Positions 51,305 through 60,658 of a stretch of DNA of 64,000 bases are shown piece by piece. The DNA is taken from NCBI RefSeq assembly GCF_047324175.1, contig NZ_CP178732.1, forward strand, positions 3,844,001 through 3,908,000, read 5' to 3'. The translations under genes were made by a program, and so were the position numbers. The stretch comes from Acerihabitans sp015654925 (lineage in GTDB: Bacteria; Pseudomonadota; Gammaproteobacteria; Enterobacterales; Enterobacteriaceae). The notes below the pieces were generated by a model. It was not told the DNA's origin, ran no database searches, and saw only the letters and a program-made list of their open reading frames with translations. How positions within the stretch are numbered: the first letter of the stretch is position 1; every line of letters begins with the position of its first letter.

Positions 51305-51706
51305 TCACATAATATAGTTCAGGGAATATTGGAGATCGGCAGATCCCCATGTTGTTGATTCGTCGTCGCGCTGATAGTCATAGCCCTCAACGCTTATGGT
51401 TTCGAGCAATTCAGCTAGCACCGGCACATCTTCCATCGCTGGGTAAATCCGCTGCTCCATCCATTTATCCAGCTCGCTATCGGTGGCCGTAGCCTTAAGA
51501 AAGACTTCGATATGGAGTACAGCGCGCCACTCCTCTTCATCAATAGATTCACCGGTTGCCTTTGCGTCAGTAAGATACACAGCCACTGCGGGCAGATCTT
51601 CGGGTGAAATAAATCCGGGGCGCCCGTCATACCAAGTCACTTTTGGCAGGGTTACAGACTGCCTGAGCTTGCCCAGTACCGCGGCACGTATAAGCGGATG
51701 CTTCAT
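51305..51706 (-). CDS. Tail terminator protein (U-like)
   Basis: A 133-residue protein capping the tail tube, at the lambda U position. The pattern HPLIRAAVLGKLRQS, GRPGFISPEDLPAVAVYL and VFLKATATDSELDKWME is typical of gpU-family terminators. ATG overlaps the Z stop (ATGA). Confidence 0.86.
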   Translation of the reverse strand: MKHPLIRAAVLGKLRQSVTLPKVTWYDGRPGFISPEDLPAVAVYLTDAKATGESIDEEEWRAVLHIEVFLKATATDSELDKWMEQRIYPAMEDVPVLAELLETISVEGYDYQRDDESTTWGSADLQYSLNYIM

Positions 51707-52254
51707 TTTATTAACAGCCTTATCTGGTTTTTCAGAGAGGCAATCATTTCCTTCGGCATGTCCGACTCCATCAATTTTGGCAATTCTTCCTTGAATGCCA
51801 GCGTCAGCGGAATGGCTAAAGGGATTTTTACCACCTCGATCGGATAACGGGCTTTCGCCGTACGACGCAGAACATGCCAGCGCCCATTGTTCAATTGCTG
51901 CACGAACGCTCCGGGAAATGAGAAATTACCCACTCGAAGAACGCTTCCTGTTCCGCTCTGGTCACGCTTACGCCGTGATAATTGCATACGTACCGGACCC
52001 AGCTTGATAGCCGGCAGGTCGCCACGATTTACCCTGATTGTCGCCAGAGTACGGCGGGGGCTCGCACGTTTGAGACGCGCCCGCTGGTTAACGAGTTTAC
52101 GTTTTACCCGGGTTTCCTTTGATACGCGGGACGCGCTGCGACTAATGGCGCGGCCTGCGATACGGTTGATGGATTGTGCGGTCGCCCGCGGCACCGCTGT
52201 TTTGCTAATGTTGTTCAGGCTATTAATTACCTGATCAAGACCTTTAATTGTCAA
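51703..52254 (-). CDS. Tail completion protein (Z-like), TTG start
   Basis: A 183-residue minor tail protein that closely matches lambda gpZ: TIKGLDQVINSLNNISKTAV, RKLVNQRARLKRASP, VNRGDLPAIKLGPV and NGRWHVLRRTAKARYPIEVVKIP. The start is taken as TTG at 52254, because GAGGGGG lies six bases before and homology begins exactly there; the ATG at 52329 would add 25 unrelated residues. It overlaps the FII-like gene. Confidence 0.88.
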   Translation of the reverse strand: MTIKGLDQVINSLNNISKTAVPRATAQSINRIAGRAISRSASRVSKETRVKRKLVNQRARLKRASPRRTLATIRVNRGDLPAIKLGPVRMQLSRRKRDQSGTGSVLRVGNFSFPGAFVQQLNNGRWHVLRRTAKARYPIEVVKIPLAIPLTLAFKEELPKLMESDMPKEMIASLKNQIRLLIK

Positions 52255-52537
52255 CGTCAGCCCCCTCAATCCAGATTTGTGGTTTTCCGTTGAAGGGCTG
52301 ATGGCGGGTAACGATATAACTGCCCCCATTAAAAACTACGGTGTCGTTTCGATGGGGCTGATAATCTGCATCAAACACCACCAACGATATACCATCCCCT
52401 GCCAACGGACCGAGTTCAGTAATAAAATGGCTTTCAACAGCGATATAATCCTCGTTGTTTATCACCACCAATTTACCGAAACGCTCCCGGGTAATGGCAT
52501 CCATCCTGGCCGCCATCAACTCAAAGGCATTAGCCAT
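52244..52537 (-). CDS. Head-tail joining protein (FII-like)
   Basis: A 97-residue head-tail connector at the lambda FII position. The C-terminal VVFNGGSYIVTRHQPFNGKPQIWIEGA is characteristic of this family. ATG overlaps the end of the upstream decoration gene by eight bases. Confidence 0.82.
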   Translation of the reverse strand: MANAFELMAARMDAITRERFGKLVVINNEDYIAVESHFITELGPLAGDGISLVVFDADYQPHRNDTVVFNGGSYIVTRHQPFNGKPQIWIEGADVDN

Positions 52538-52850
52538 TAATTTTTACGGCGATCGACGTTACGCCCGCGCCGGCCGTCTCCCAAGCGACACCGGCAGCGA
52601 TAGCGTCAGTCGCATCCAGCTGGAGCACGTCATCCTTAAAATGCACTCGCGAACCGGTGGCTATAACGTCGGCAGTCAATTTAGGTAGCTTGAAAACGCC
52701 TTCGGCAAAACCGTCTCCAGTCTCACCCTCGGCAATATCAGTAATGGCCACCGCCACAATACCGCCAACCACGACCACATCACCGCTGGCGATATCCGAT
52801 AGAGCGGTTATGGTTATAGTCTTGCCATCCTGAACGTAATTTTTTGCCAT
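52530..52850 (-). CDS. DUF2190 capsid decoration/cement protein
   Basis: A 106-residue protein of the DUF2190 family (KNYVQDGKTITITALSDIASGDVVVVGGIVAVAITDIAEGE), which forms capsid decoration trimers at the position of lambda gpD. The ATG at 52850 with TGGAG upstream is chosen over 52862. Confidence 0.87.
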   Translation of the reverse strand: MAKNYVQDGKTITITALSDIASGDVVVVGGIVAVAITDIAEGETGDGFAEGVFKLPKLTADVIATGSRVHFKDDVLQLDATDAIAAGVAWETAGAGVTSIAVKING

Positions 52851-52892
52851 GATGTTCTCCACAGGCCTCCCAAGAAGCCTGGTTTTTGATAT

Positions 52893-52912
52893 AAAAAAAA
52901 CCCTTACGGGCC
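52893..52912 (-). terminator. Possible terminator after capsid gene
   Basis: Minus-strand CCC-GTAA-GGG hairpin followed by eight T residues, 20 bases after the capsid stop. The stem is short, so termination would be partial and could tune the capsid to tail ratio. Confidence 0.4.
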
Positions 52913-52932
52913 ACGAAGTTTTAGATGAGGGG

Positions 52933-54945
52933 TTACGCTCCGGTCGATTTGACCAAACCGCGGTAATCTAGGGGGGCAACTCCGGCATCTATGCGCACCT
53001 TTGTGGCAATACCATCGGTAGTGAAACCTTCCTGCTGATCAATGTAGGGCTCATCGACGCCGTTTAGATAGGCAACTTCTATGGTGTCAGACCCTGCTGC
53101 TGCAGCCAGATACCATGCGGTAGCGCTTTGGTCATCCAAACGAGCTTCCGCAACCACCTGGGCAAAGTTTTGGATGGGGTTTACGATCCCGGCATTTACA
53201 TCAGCCCCTTTCACGCTGGCCGACTTAATTGTCTGGTTGGCCTGGGTTTCCAGTGCGACGGGAACCAGCATAAATGCTGGTCGAATATTCAGCGCGCGAT
53301 TCGTACCTGGCGCTTTTTGTTTGCGCATCAGCAACCGAGCATTATCCAAGCTGTTTACACTAATGGCGCCGGTTGACGTATTTTTATGATCGGCGCTGAA
53401 AAGATTTTTCCCATCGGACAATTGGGGGTTATCAGTTAGCACCGCATAAACTAAATCACCGATAGTCGCTTTTGCCGCCCGCCCCATTTTCATGGGCACA
53501 TCCGTTAGCAGATTAAGATCATCGTTGATAATAGCCTGGCGGGTAATAGAGAAAATCTCCCCGTAAGTGGCCAGTGCGATCGGTTCGCCATGGTCGGAAG
53601 TGGTGACATATTTGTACTCCGCGCCTTCTCGTACCTTACGCAGAGATGGGAAACCACCGAGACCGACGCGATGGGCGGTTTTAAAGTCAGAAAGCTGGCC
53701 TTTTTTGGTCCAAATTGAGAAGGTCTCTTCGGCTTCTTCCCACCCCTGCAAAATGGCTTTATGAGCAACATCCAACAAAATATTGCCGAAATCAGATGTG
53801 CTGTGAGAGAAAGCCAGCCCGACCATTTGAACTACGTTGTAGTCGGCCACGCTGATGCCTCGTTCGGTCAGTGACATCCGGGCATATTCGCGCAGAGTCA
53901 TGCCGTTGAAGACATTTTCTTTCTGACGTTCTTCAAAGCCAGCTCGTGCCATCAATGCCTGGCGAATACCGTCACCTACAAAATTACCATTGCCGGCATT
54001 GATATGCAGATTTTGGTTATTCTTGTTGGTTGGCGTGGATTCCTTACCGAGAAGATCGAGTAATTGGTCTTTGGCCATATCAACCGAGCATTCTACGTCT
54101 GCAATGCATTCGGCTTGCAGGCCAGTATGCTTGCCGCCGAACATGGCAAACAAATTTTTAATCCCATCCACGCGAGCCTTTTGCTCGGCGACTACCTGAG
54201 CACGGATGGTTGTTTCGTCAAGTGTATTTTCCGGGGTCGTGGGGGACCGTCCTGCTGGCTTATCGGTCGCTTTTGGCGGCTTAATCAGGTTGCGCATGCT
54301 TTGCGGCATTTTTTCAAACTCCTCAATACGTTTCGAATGAATACAGGCCATAGCCTGCATGGACGGTGCGACTTGATCGGCAAAACCCAGTTCCACACAT
54401 TCCGCGCCAGACATCCAGGTTTCATCGGACAACATGGTGGCGATTTCTTCGGGTGATTTACCGGTTTTATGCGCATACGCAGGGATCAAGTTGTTCTCTA
54501 CCTTGTCCAGTAAATCGGCGTAATCCCGCATATCGTTTGCATCCCCGCCCGCTACCCCCCAGGGTTTATGGATCATCATCATGGTGTTTTCGGGCATGAT
54601 CACAGGGTCACCAACCATAGCGATATACGAAGCCATGGATGCTGCAATCCCCTCGATATGAACCATGATTGCGGCACCATGATGCTTAAGGGCATTAAAA
54701 ATGGCGATCCCTTCAAAGACATCGCCACCAGGTGAATTGATATGTAAATGAATTTGGGATACCGGCCCCAACGCTTCAAGATCACTGATAAACTGACGAG
54801 CACCTATTCCCCAATATCCTATTTCGTCGTAAATAAAAATATGTGCGGACTGGTCATCAGTGGCTTGAATCCGGAACCATGAGCCGGTGGGATTAACCGG
54901 GGCCCGCTGCGCGCTGTTGCGCACCTGCGGCTTTTGCTGTGGCAT
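52933..54945 (-). CDS. ClpP-like prohead protease fused to major capsid protein
   Basis: A 670-residue fusion. The N-terminal 200 residues are a ClpP-type serine protease: HLHINSPGGDVFEGIAIFN, catalytic Ser in EGIAASMASYIAM, His in MMMIHKPWG. A charged linker (residues about 210-300, scaffold-like) follows. The C-terminal domain is an HK97-fold capsid related to Mu gpT-like proteins (GNILLDVAHKAILQGWEEAE, FPSLRKVREGAEYKYVT). In lambda the protease C and capsid E are separate. The ATG at 54945 has a perfect AGGAGG. It overlaps the portal gene by 53 bases. Confidence 0.92.
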   Translation of the reverse strand: MPQQKPQVRNSAQRAPVNPTGSWFRIQATDDQSAHIFIYDEIGYWGIGARQFISDLEALGPVSQIHLHINSPGGDVFEGIAIFNALKHHGAAIMVHIEGIAASMASYIAMVGDPVIMPENTMMMIHKPWGVAGGDANDMRDYADLLDKVENNLIPAYAHKTGKSPEEIATMLSDETWMSGAECVELGFADQVAPSMQAMACIHSKRIEEFEKMPQSMRNLIKPPKATDKPAGRSPTTPENTLDETTIRAQVVAEQKARVDGIKNLFAMFGGKHTGLQAECIADVECSVDMAKDQLLDLLGKESTPTNKNNQNLHINAGNGNFVGDGIRQALMARAGFEERQKENVFNGMTLREYARMSLTERGISVADYNVVQMVGLAFSHSTSDFGNILLDVAHKAILQGWEEAEETFSIWTKKGQLSDFKTAHRVGLGGFPSLRKVREGAEYKYVTTSDHGEPIALATYGEIFSITRQAIINDDLNLLTDVPMKMGRAAKATIGDLVYAVLTDNPQLSDGKNLFSADHKNTSTGAISVNSLDNARLLMRKQKAPGTNRALNIRPAFMLVPVALETQANQTIKSASVKGADVNAGIVNPIQNFAQVVAEARLDDQSATAWYLAAAAGSDTIEVAYLNGVDEPYIDQQEGFTTDGIATKVRIDAGVAPLDYRGLVKSTGA

Positions 54946-56395
54946 TGCTGCCTCCTTTGTCATTGGCTGGATCGGTGTCAAACACAAGCCCCAGCTTACG
55001 GTTTTGTTCAATTTCCGCGGCGCGGCGCCGTTTCACGTCATCCGGATTAGCTCCCCGGGCCCTAACCCAATCGCTCTCGGTAGCTGCGCCACCTCGGAGC
55101 AAAATTTTCCACGAAGTCGCCTCTTTGACAGGGTCGATCCATGGCATCACAGGCCCGGAATAAACCGCATTAAAGAGACTGTCCATATCAATGCCTTGTG
55201 GCAGTTTGATCTTGCCTGCCGTGATTGCCATTTGCAGCCAGGTCCGGTAAACCGGGCGACTTACCGCGGCTATAAAAGCATCCTGAAGGATTAGGTATCC
55301 TTCATTGGCTTCAACTAACTCCTGACGCTGAGCACTGTAGGTACCGTCATAATATCTGGCAATGCTGGAGAAACTTCCTCGGGTACCGGCAGCTACAGCG
55401 CGTAATTGACCGTTACGGAAATTTTCAAGATTAGGATTGGGTCGGTCTGACTTGATCATCCCGATGTCTTCACCCGGCTGAAGGTCATCCATTATTATCC
55501 CGGGCTGGATATTGAGCTCGCGGTCAGCTGGTGATTGATCGTCTGGGTAGGACTGCCCATCGCCTTTTTTGATGTACATCCCAAGAGCGGCAGCAATGCG
55601 TGCCGCCGTTAATTCCGAATCTTCATAATCTTTCAGCGCACTTAGTCGCATCAATACGCCGGCAAATAACGAATTGCCTCTGACCTGGTGCAGACGCCGG
55701 GTCAGTTTAAGGTGCAGCATATTTTCTGCCGAGATATCCTTGGTATCCCCCATAAGCATGCCTATTACCGGTAATTGCTTATAGACCAGATATTTAGTAG
55801 GCCGGCCCCATGTATTTAGATACACGCCCTGGAGGAGATTTTGTGACTGATCGGTTTTTTCAATCGGGACAAAATCGGGTTCAAGCGCTTCGAGCCAGAA
55901 TGGGACGCCGGCGACCGGCTCTAAACCCGTGGCGCTTCCTTTTACTAATTGTGCGAACACTTCTCCATCCCGTATCCACGTCCTGGCCATTAATCTTTCC
56001 AGAACAGGCCGGGTAAACTGGCCGGTGACGTCCGGATTTACAGACCACTCTCCCCACAACGTACGGATCTGTGCAGCCAATTTTTCAGCTATCTTCCCGT
56101 TTTTTAACAGTGGTTGCGGCTCTACGATAATCCCTTTTGCCCCCACGACACGTTCTTCCAGTTTGTCGAGAATCCCGATCACAATGTCATGATTAGCATC
56201 AAGCCAGCGAGCCTGCTCACGCAATGAGCGACCACCAAACTGACTCAGTTGGTTTGCATTCCTGTTCTCGCGCTTTGCTTTATGCGTCCGCGTGGGTATT
56301 ACCGCCTCATAGGCATGGATCATAAGCCGAGAACGCATTCTTGCGGCCTGCCAACCGGGCGAAAAAAAACCAATAACGTTATCAGTCAGGCTCAT
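54893..56395 (-). CDS. Portal protein (B-like)
   Basis: A 500-residue lambda-family portal that forms the DNA entry ring. Typical segments are ANQLSQFGGRSLREQARWLDANHDI, LTRRLHQVRGNSLFAGVLMRL, RGSFSSIARYYDGTYSAQRQELVE and the basic C terminus. The ATG at 56395 with GAGG eight bases upstream is preferred. It shares a base with the W-like gene end (the W frame ends at 56395). Confidence 0.92.
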   Translation of the reverse strand: MSLTDNVIGFFSPGWQAARMRSRLMIHAYEAVIPTRTHKAKRENRNANQLSQFGGRSLREQARWLDANHDIVIGILDKLEERVVGAKGIIVEPQPLLKNGKIAEKLAAQIRTLWGEWSVNPDVTGQFTRPVLERLMARTWIRDGEVFAQLVKGSATGLEPVAGVPFWLEALEPDFVPIEKTDQSQNLLQGVYLNTWGRPTKYLVYKQLPVIGMLMGDTKDISAENMLHLKLTRRLHQVRGNSLFAGVLMRLSALKDYEDSELTAARIAAALGMYIKKGDGQSYPDDQSPADRELNIQPGIIMDDLQPGEDIGMIKSDRPNPNLENFRNGQLRAVAAGTRGSFSSIARYYDGTYSAQRQELVEANEGYLILQDAFIAAVSRPVYRTWLQMAITAGKIKLPQGIDMDSLFNAVYSGPVMPWIDPVKEATSWKILLRGGAATESDWVRARGANPDDVKRRRAAEIEQNRKLGLVFDTDPANDKGGSNATAKAAGAQQRAAGPG

Positions 56396-56610
56396 CAGGG
56401 AAACCTCGCCAATTTCCATGGTGAGCGCATGGCCTGGACATTTTTCAAAATCCCCAGACGGCGTTCCCACTCTTTACGACCCGTAATGATCGCGCTTAGA
56501 TTTTCCATGGTCATCTGCTGCCCGTTAAAAACGATGGATTTACCCAGCAAGACAGCCTGCTCCGCCTCCAGATAACGCTGGATCATCGCCTCAATATCGC
56601 CTTGATTCAT
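56395..56610 (-). CDS. Head-tail joining protein W-like
   Basis: A 71-residue helical protein between terminase large subunit and portal genes, exactly the position and size of lambda gpW. ATG overlaps the terminase stop (ATGA). Confidence 0.8.
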   Translation of the reverse strand: MNQGDIEAMIQRYLEAEQAVLLGKSIVFNGQQMTMENLSAIITGRKEWERRLGILKNVQAMRSPWKLARFP

Positions 56611-58721
56611 ACCCAGCCTCCTGATGAGTTAACCGGTGCCCACGGCGAATCAACGGGGTTTTCCGGTTCGGATTTCTGTTTAACTATTTTTTTACGGGGC
56701 TGGGACGCTTTTACGCGAGCCACAACCAGGGGAGAGAATTCAGTATCAGTTATATGGGTTTCACGACATGCCCATTCGGGGCAGTCCGGCCATCGGATTT
56801 TGTCGTAACCTAATAAAATCACCAACGCATGTGCATACACCATCAGGTCAAAGGCTTCGTTTGCACCTTTCCCTGGTTTTTTCCACTTCCCGTCCGGTCC
56901 CCTTTCCTCATATGTGAGTTCGTCATAAAACCAGCTACCCAGCCATTCGGGAAAATGGACATAGTTAGGTCCGGGTGTTTCACGCCAGATGGCGTTGTCC
57001 ACCATGTCTTTTAATTGGTCTGTTTGAAGTTGATACAGCGGGACATCACCGGCAGCTTTCGCGCGGCGGTTTGAGCGGCCGGTATTATCCGGCCAGGTCT
57101 GGGTTATCAGTTTGTTTGAGTTCTGACTGGCGCCTTTAAACAAGAATACTTTACGTTTCAGTCCATCGCGCCGGCAGCGGCGCCAAAATTTATACGCATT
57201 ATCTGTCACGCCATCTTCACCACCGGAATCCACTGCCATCGCGTGTAATCCCATTCGATGAATGGTGTCACCATCTAATGCCCAAGTTTTTTCCAGTACA
57301 TCAGTGCGAAGTAAGTCCCAGTCTTCGGGGTAACTGGCAGGATCAATAGGTAATGCCTCATCGTCTGGGCCCGGGCGCGCCGAATACCGAATGTTGTAAC
57401 GGTCAACGACCCAGCGCTCTCCCTGGGCACCATAACCGACAATTTGAACCACAAATCGACGATTGCGCCCACCTTGCACATCCACAGTCGCCACCAGGAA
57501 CTGGACATTTTCTGGTACCGCTCGTTTTTGCACGCGATCTGACCGTTCCTGGAGAATTTCACCGTGCCGCTGCACCAAGCTTGCTCTTGAAAGGTAAGGC
57601 CGCCCCCAGTCTGTATTGATGACAGCTTTAAGTGTTTCCTCGCTTCCAGTTGCCTCGTAGTCCTGTTCAGCGGCCAGCAGTTTATAAATCAGCTGTGTCC
57701 AAGTCTGGTAAGCAGCTGCGGGTCCTTCCATCCAAAAAGAGGCAATACGCGATCTCCGGCCTTCACCAATGATATTACCATCCTGGTTACTGCGCTGATC
57801 CTCGCGCAGCCAGACACCTTTTATATTTAGCTCCCGCTTCATCTCGGCAGTTATTTTGCCGGCGCAGGATGGGCATGAAATATGTGCGGCCTCACTAGAT
57901 TTCACCAGATCAGGAAAATCCCGGTAACCGGTCATGGCATCCATTTCTGGCTGAAACCATTCCCCGCAATGCGGGCAAGGCCAATACCAGCGCCTGCGGT
58001 CACCGCGGTTGTAAAGCGACAAAATGCCAGTAGTCGGCGGAGCTTCATGTGGGGAACGACGCCGCCATTTAGTGTCGCGAATATCCCGTCCTGGAGAGCT
58101 CTCCACCAGCGTCATGCCGGATGACATAAACGTGGTGGTCCTCTTCGAAGCAAGGGAAAAGCCATCACCCTCCCCGTCAATGTCTTCGGGAAAACGGTCA
58201 TAATCGGTGAGCGCGACACACTTATAGTCGGATGACGACATGATATTGATCGATGGCCAGCCAATCTTTAGATAATTTCCGGCACGAAATGTCTTGTCAT
58301 GGACGTTATTGTCATTACGACGCGGGCTCAGCCTTTGTGCGACTTCCGGGCTACAACGGAATGTTCGGTCGAGACGCTTTTTAGAATGCTCGCGTGCCTT
58401 CTCTTCAGTCATCTGAACGATCAGCATGTCGGAAGGATCACAAACAACGTTGTAAACCACCCATCCATCGATCAAACCAATCGTTTTACCCGTTCGTGAA
58501 GGGCCGACAAAAACAACAGCATCATATTCACGTGATGCCAGGCAGTTCATCGGCTCCACGATATAAGGTGTCAGTGATGGGTCCCAAGGAACTGAGTTAC
58601 CAGCCCCTACCGGTACGCGCATATATTGATTGACCGCATCGGCTACCAGCATCCTTTTTGGGGCGCGATAAATGCCGGCCACATCGCCACGAATGCCCCG
58701 TGCTGATGCCCGTTTTGCCAT
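56607..58721 (-). CDS. Terminase large subunit (A-like)
   Basis: A 704-residue lambda gpA-family packaging ATPase/endonuclease. Walker A is VGPSRTGKT near residue 80, followed by CVALTDYDRFP (Walker B region) and a zinc-finger-like CPHCGEW with CPSC. The C-terminal nuclease part contains VATVDVQGGRNRRFVVQIVG and MAVDSGGEDG with acidic residues. The ATG at 58721 overlaps the small-subunit stop (TGATG) and follows GAGGAGG. Confidence 0.95.
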   Translation of the reverse strand: MAKRASARGIRGDVAGIYRAPKRMLVADAVNQYMRVPVGAGNSVPWDPSLTPYIVEPMNCLASREYDAVVFVGPSRTGKTIGLIDGWVVYNVVCDPSDMLIVQMTEEKAREHSKKRLDRTFRCSPEVAQRLSPRRNDNNVHDKTFRAGNYLKIGWPSINIMSSSDYKCVALTDYDRFPEDIDGEGDGFSLASKRTTTFMSSGMTLVESSPGRDIRDTKWRRRSPHEAPPTTGILSLYNRGDRRRWYWPCPHCGEWFQPEMDAMTGYRDFPDLVKSSEAAHISCPSCAGKITAEMKRELNIKGVWLREDQRSNQDGNIIGEGRRSRIASFWMEGPAAAYQTWTQLIYKLLAAEQDYEATGSEETLKAVINTDWGRPYLSRASLVQRHGEILQERSDRVQKRAVPENVQFLVATVDVQGGRNRRFVVQIVGYGAQGERWVVDRYNIRYSARPGPDDEALPIDPASYPEDWDLLRTDVLEKTWALDGDTIHRMGLHAMAVDSGGEDGVTDNAYKFWRRCRRDGLKRKVFLFKGASQNSNKLITQTWPDNTGRSNRRAKAAGDVPLYQLQTDQLKDMVDNAIWRETPGPNYVHFPEWLGSWFYDELTYEERGPDGKWKKPGKGANEAFDLMVYAHALVILLGYDKIRWPDCPEWACRETHITDTEFSPLVVARVKASQPRKKIVKQKSEPENPVDSPWAPVNSSGGWV

Positions 58722-59215
58722 CAATCCTCCTCAGGCACAGACCTACCCTCCTCTGCGTTGGTTTCTATAACCCGCAATGCTATTTGATCGCGCAGGTCGT
58801 CTATGATCGTTTGGACCCTGACGACTGCCGCCGCTGTTAATGCGTAATCACGCTCTAGCACATCAGGTAGCGTCTCAAGGACCTGAACAACCGCTTTTGC
58901 CATCAAAGAGAATTCCCGCGCGACATCCGCCGCTGGGATCAGTTGCCCGGTATCCTGTTCAAATTTGATCCGCTCATTTTCAGCTTTCCAATGCGCGAGG
59001 CGGTTCGGAGGGTCCATTTCGCTAAGGTCGGCTGAAATCGTAGGTATCATCAATTCAGCAAGAATATCGGTAACCGCATACAGCTTGAGTTTGGTATTAC
59101 TGCCAACCGCTGGAGCGACATTTTTTAAGCGCGTGGCGACCGTTTGACGATGCACCCCAGTGATGCCAGCCAGTTGGTTAATGTTAAGTTTGAATGACGC
59201 GAGTTCTTGGTCCAT
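58721..59215 (-). CDS. Terminase small subunit (DUF1441, Nu1-like)
   Basis: A 164-residue DNA-binding terminase subunit of the DUF1441 group. A winged-helix-like N terminus, FKLNINQLAGITGVHRQTVATRL, is expected to recognise cosB; the middle helices (LAHWKAENERIKFEQDTGQLIP) join the large subunit. The start at 59215 is chosen from the family pattern; ATG at 59257 would add 14 residues including HHH. The cos site lies about 130 bases upstream. Confidence 0.88.
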   Translation of the reverse strand: MDQELASFKLNINQLAGITGVHRQTVATRLKNVAPAVGSNTKLKLYAVTDILAELMIPTISADLSEMDPPNRLAHWKAENERIKFEQDTGQLIPAADVAREFSLMAKAVVQVLETLPDVLERDYALTAAAVVRVQTIIDDLRDQIALRVIETNAEEGRSVPEED

Positions 59216-59342
59216 AGCTGGCCCATGATGATGAACAGAATTTGTACAATTCGACATCTTTATAAAACAGGTTACTAAAAATCAATAACCTACACAGATG
59301 ATGATGATGACCCTAGATCATGAAAACTAGCCGTTTTCCGCG

Positions 59343-59354
59343 AGTCCGACGCCC
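59343..59354 (-). other. Lambda-type cos site (cosN)
   Basis: The minus strand reads CACGGGGCGTCGGACTCGCGG; lambda has TACGGGGCGGCGACCTCGCGG. The 12-base overhang would be GGGCGTCGGACT. Flanks also agree with lambda: AACCTG and GGGTCCT on the Q side followed by a TGATAATCATTATCA palindrome, and the terminase small subunit on the other side. Confidence 0.88.
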
Positions 59355-59387
59355 CGTGGCAGGTTCCCCCCTCGGGAGGACCCACCA

Positions 59388-59408
59388 AAATGATAATGAT
59401 TATCATTT
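59388..59408. promoter_or_regulatory. Perfect 21-base palindrome beside cos
   Basis: AAATGATAAT-G-ATTATCATTT, a perfect inverted repeat. The same element stands at the right end of lambda DNA. It also equals a strong Fur box, so binding by Fur is possible but no gene obviously depends on it here. Confidence 0.7.
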
Positions 59409-59506
59409 GTATGCATATACCCTTCATTTTGCACATGATTCTTATTATCGTTTGATATTTATGGAAATAATGGCTTACAATCTGGCATATGAATATACAA
59501 AATTAA

Positions 59507-59833
59507 CTATTGATACATCTTCACTGGCTGCGGGTTTGGCAGAGCTGACGAATAACTTTCGACAACGCCATCATGATTTAATTTAACCGAAAGCGACTTA
59601 CCAACGGCCGGGCCAAAAGCTACAGCGTGGCCATAGCTCCATAGGAGAATCTTGTTCCCTTCCGAGTCTATTGTAGTAGCGGAGGGCTGGCCAAACATAC
59701 TGATAAGTGATTGCTCTGTAGTCACACCTTTCTGAATCTTTTGCACTTCGGTTGAAGAAATATCGTTACCTACAGTTGCACATCCAGATACAGCGAGAAA
59801 AATCAAAGGGATAATCATTTTCTTCATGCTCAT
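59507..59833 (-). CDS. BamE/OmlA-like small lipoprotein in prophage
   Basis: A 108-residue lipoprotein (lipobox AVSGC). The mature part has the SmpA/OmlA-type layout: VQKIQKGVTTEQSLISMFGQPSATT, then strands LLWSYG and LSVKLNHDGVVESY. AAGGA precedes the ATG. It is between the lysis genes and cos, where lambda carries bor, another lipoprotein altering the host surface. A similar lysogenic-conversion role is inference. Confidence 0.8.
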   Translation of the reverse strand: MSMKKMIIPLIFLAVSGCATVGNDISSTEVQKIQKGVTTEQSLISMFGQPSATTIDSEGNKILLWSYGHAVAFGPAVGKSLSVKLNHDGVVESYSSALPNPQPVKMYQ

Positions 59834-60058
59834 CGTTTCCTTTTAATTTGTATGACGATGAAACAATATCATTAAAAGACAGGGGATACCCATACTCTTA
59901 TATCGTAATGGATGTGTTTTTATTAGATCAATATATGCCTTCAGTTTTTCATGCTGCCGTTGAGGCAAGCCGTTTTCAATTGGACCTTGAAATATAAAAA
60001 GCCACCAGCAGCCATGCCCAGGGCGGGCTGAAAGGAGTTGAAGATGGCTTTGCTTGCG

Positions 60059-60094
60059 CATTATCGAGCGTCCACGTATAGGCGCTCTGTAATG
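60059..60094. repeat. Hairpin repeat, copy A
   Basis: CATTATCG...GAGCGTCCACGTATAGGCGCTC...CTGTAATG. It has a 5-bp perfect inner stem (GAGCG/CGCTC) and imperfect outer arms. It is about 80% identical to copy B at exactly +600 bases. Confidence 0.75.
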
Positions 60095-60228
60095 TATTTT
60101 TTGTGATGTAAATCAATATTTTCCCAGTTCCACTTATGTTACGTTTAAATCGATGAGATGTTACATTTATCAAGACTCTTCAAACTCTAATCACGAAAAG
60201 AGTACGATCTTATAAAAAAGGTAAGAAA

Positions 60229-60576
60229 ATGACATTAATAATTGATAATAACAACGCTTCAAATAATGGTGTAGATGGCATCCATATTGGTTCACAAAAA
60301 AGAGACATCACCATCACAAATAATACAACTAATAATAACGGTCGTTACGGAATATTTATTCAAGGAGAGAGGGATGCTTTGATCGCCGCAGGATTAAAAC
60401 CTGAAACTCCTGATTGTGAATTACAAAGAGCTTTCCAAGAGTTAGCACCAATACTTAAATCTCCAATGGAAAAGAAGGAACGGGCGCTAAAGAGAATTGG
60501 TTTTACTCAGTGGTTAACGAGGACGGCCGAAATCTCCACTATTATTAGCCTCATTTGCCAAATTTTTCAGAAATAA
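60229..60576 (+). CDS. Asn-rich beta-helix-like protein (prophage cargo)
   Basis: A 115-residue plus-strand gene among minus-strand late genes. Residues 1-50 contain two parallel-beta-helix-like repeats (IIDNNNASNNGVDGIHIGSQ and ITITNNTTNNNGRYGIFIQG). The remainder is helical and basic, ending in a hydrophobic C terminus (ISTIISLICQIFQK) that could be membrane-active. AAAAAGGTAAG precedes the ATG. Two related hairpins bracket it. Orientation suggests expression in the lysogen. No family recognised. Confidence 0.65.
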   Translation: MTLIIDNNNASNNGVDGIHIGSQKRDITITNNTTNNNGRYGIFIQGERDALIAAGLKPETPDCELQRAFQELAPILKSPMEKKERALKRIGFTQWLTRTAEISTIISLICQIFQK

Positions 60577-60658
60577 AAACCAAGATACATCATTTGTAAT
60601 TAATGATTGCCAAAATTTAAGTCTAGCGTCGCTACCAAGTAATATATTTTTCCATTGT

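Noticed and set aside
59320..59586. 88-residue plus-strand frame across cos
   Set aside because: It covers the cos site and palindrome, whose conservation is explained at the DNA level; no coding features.
59843..60173. Minus-strand frames of 65-72 residues between the BamE-like gene and the beta-helix gene
   Set aside because: They cross the hairpin repeat, have no ribosome binding site and no recognisable features.
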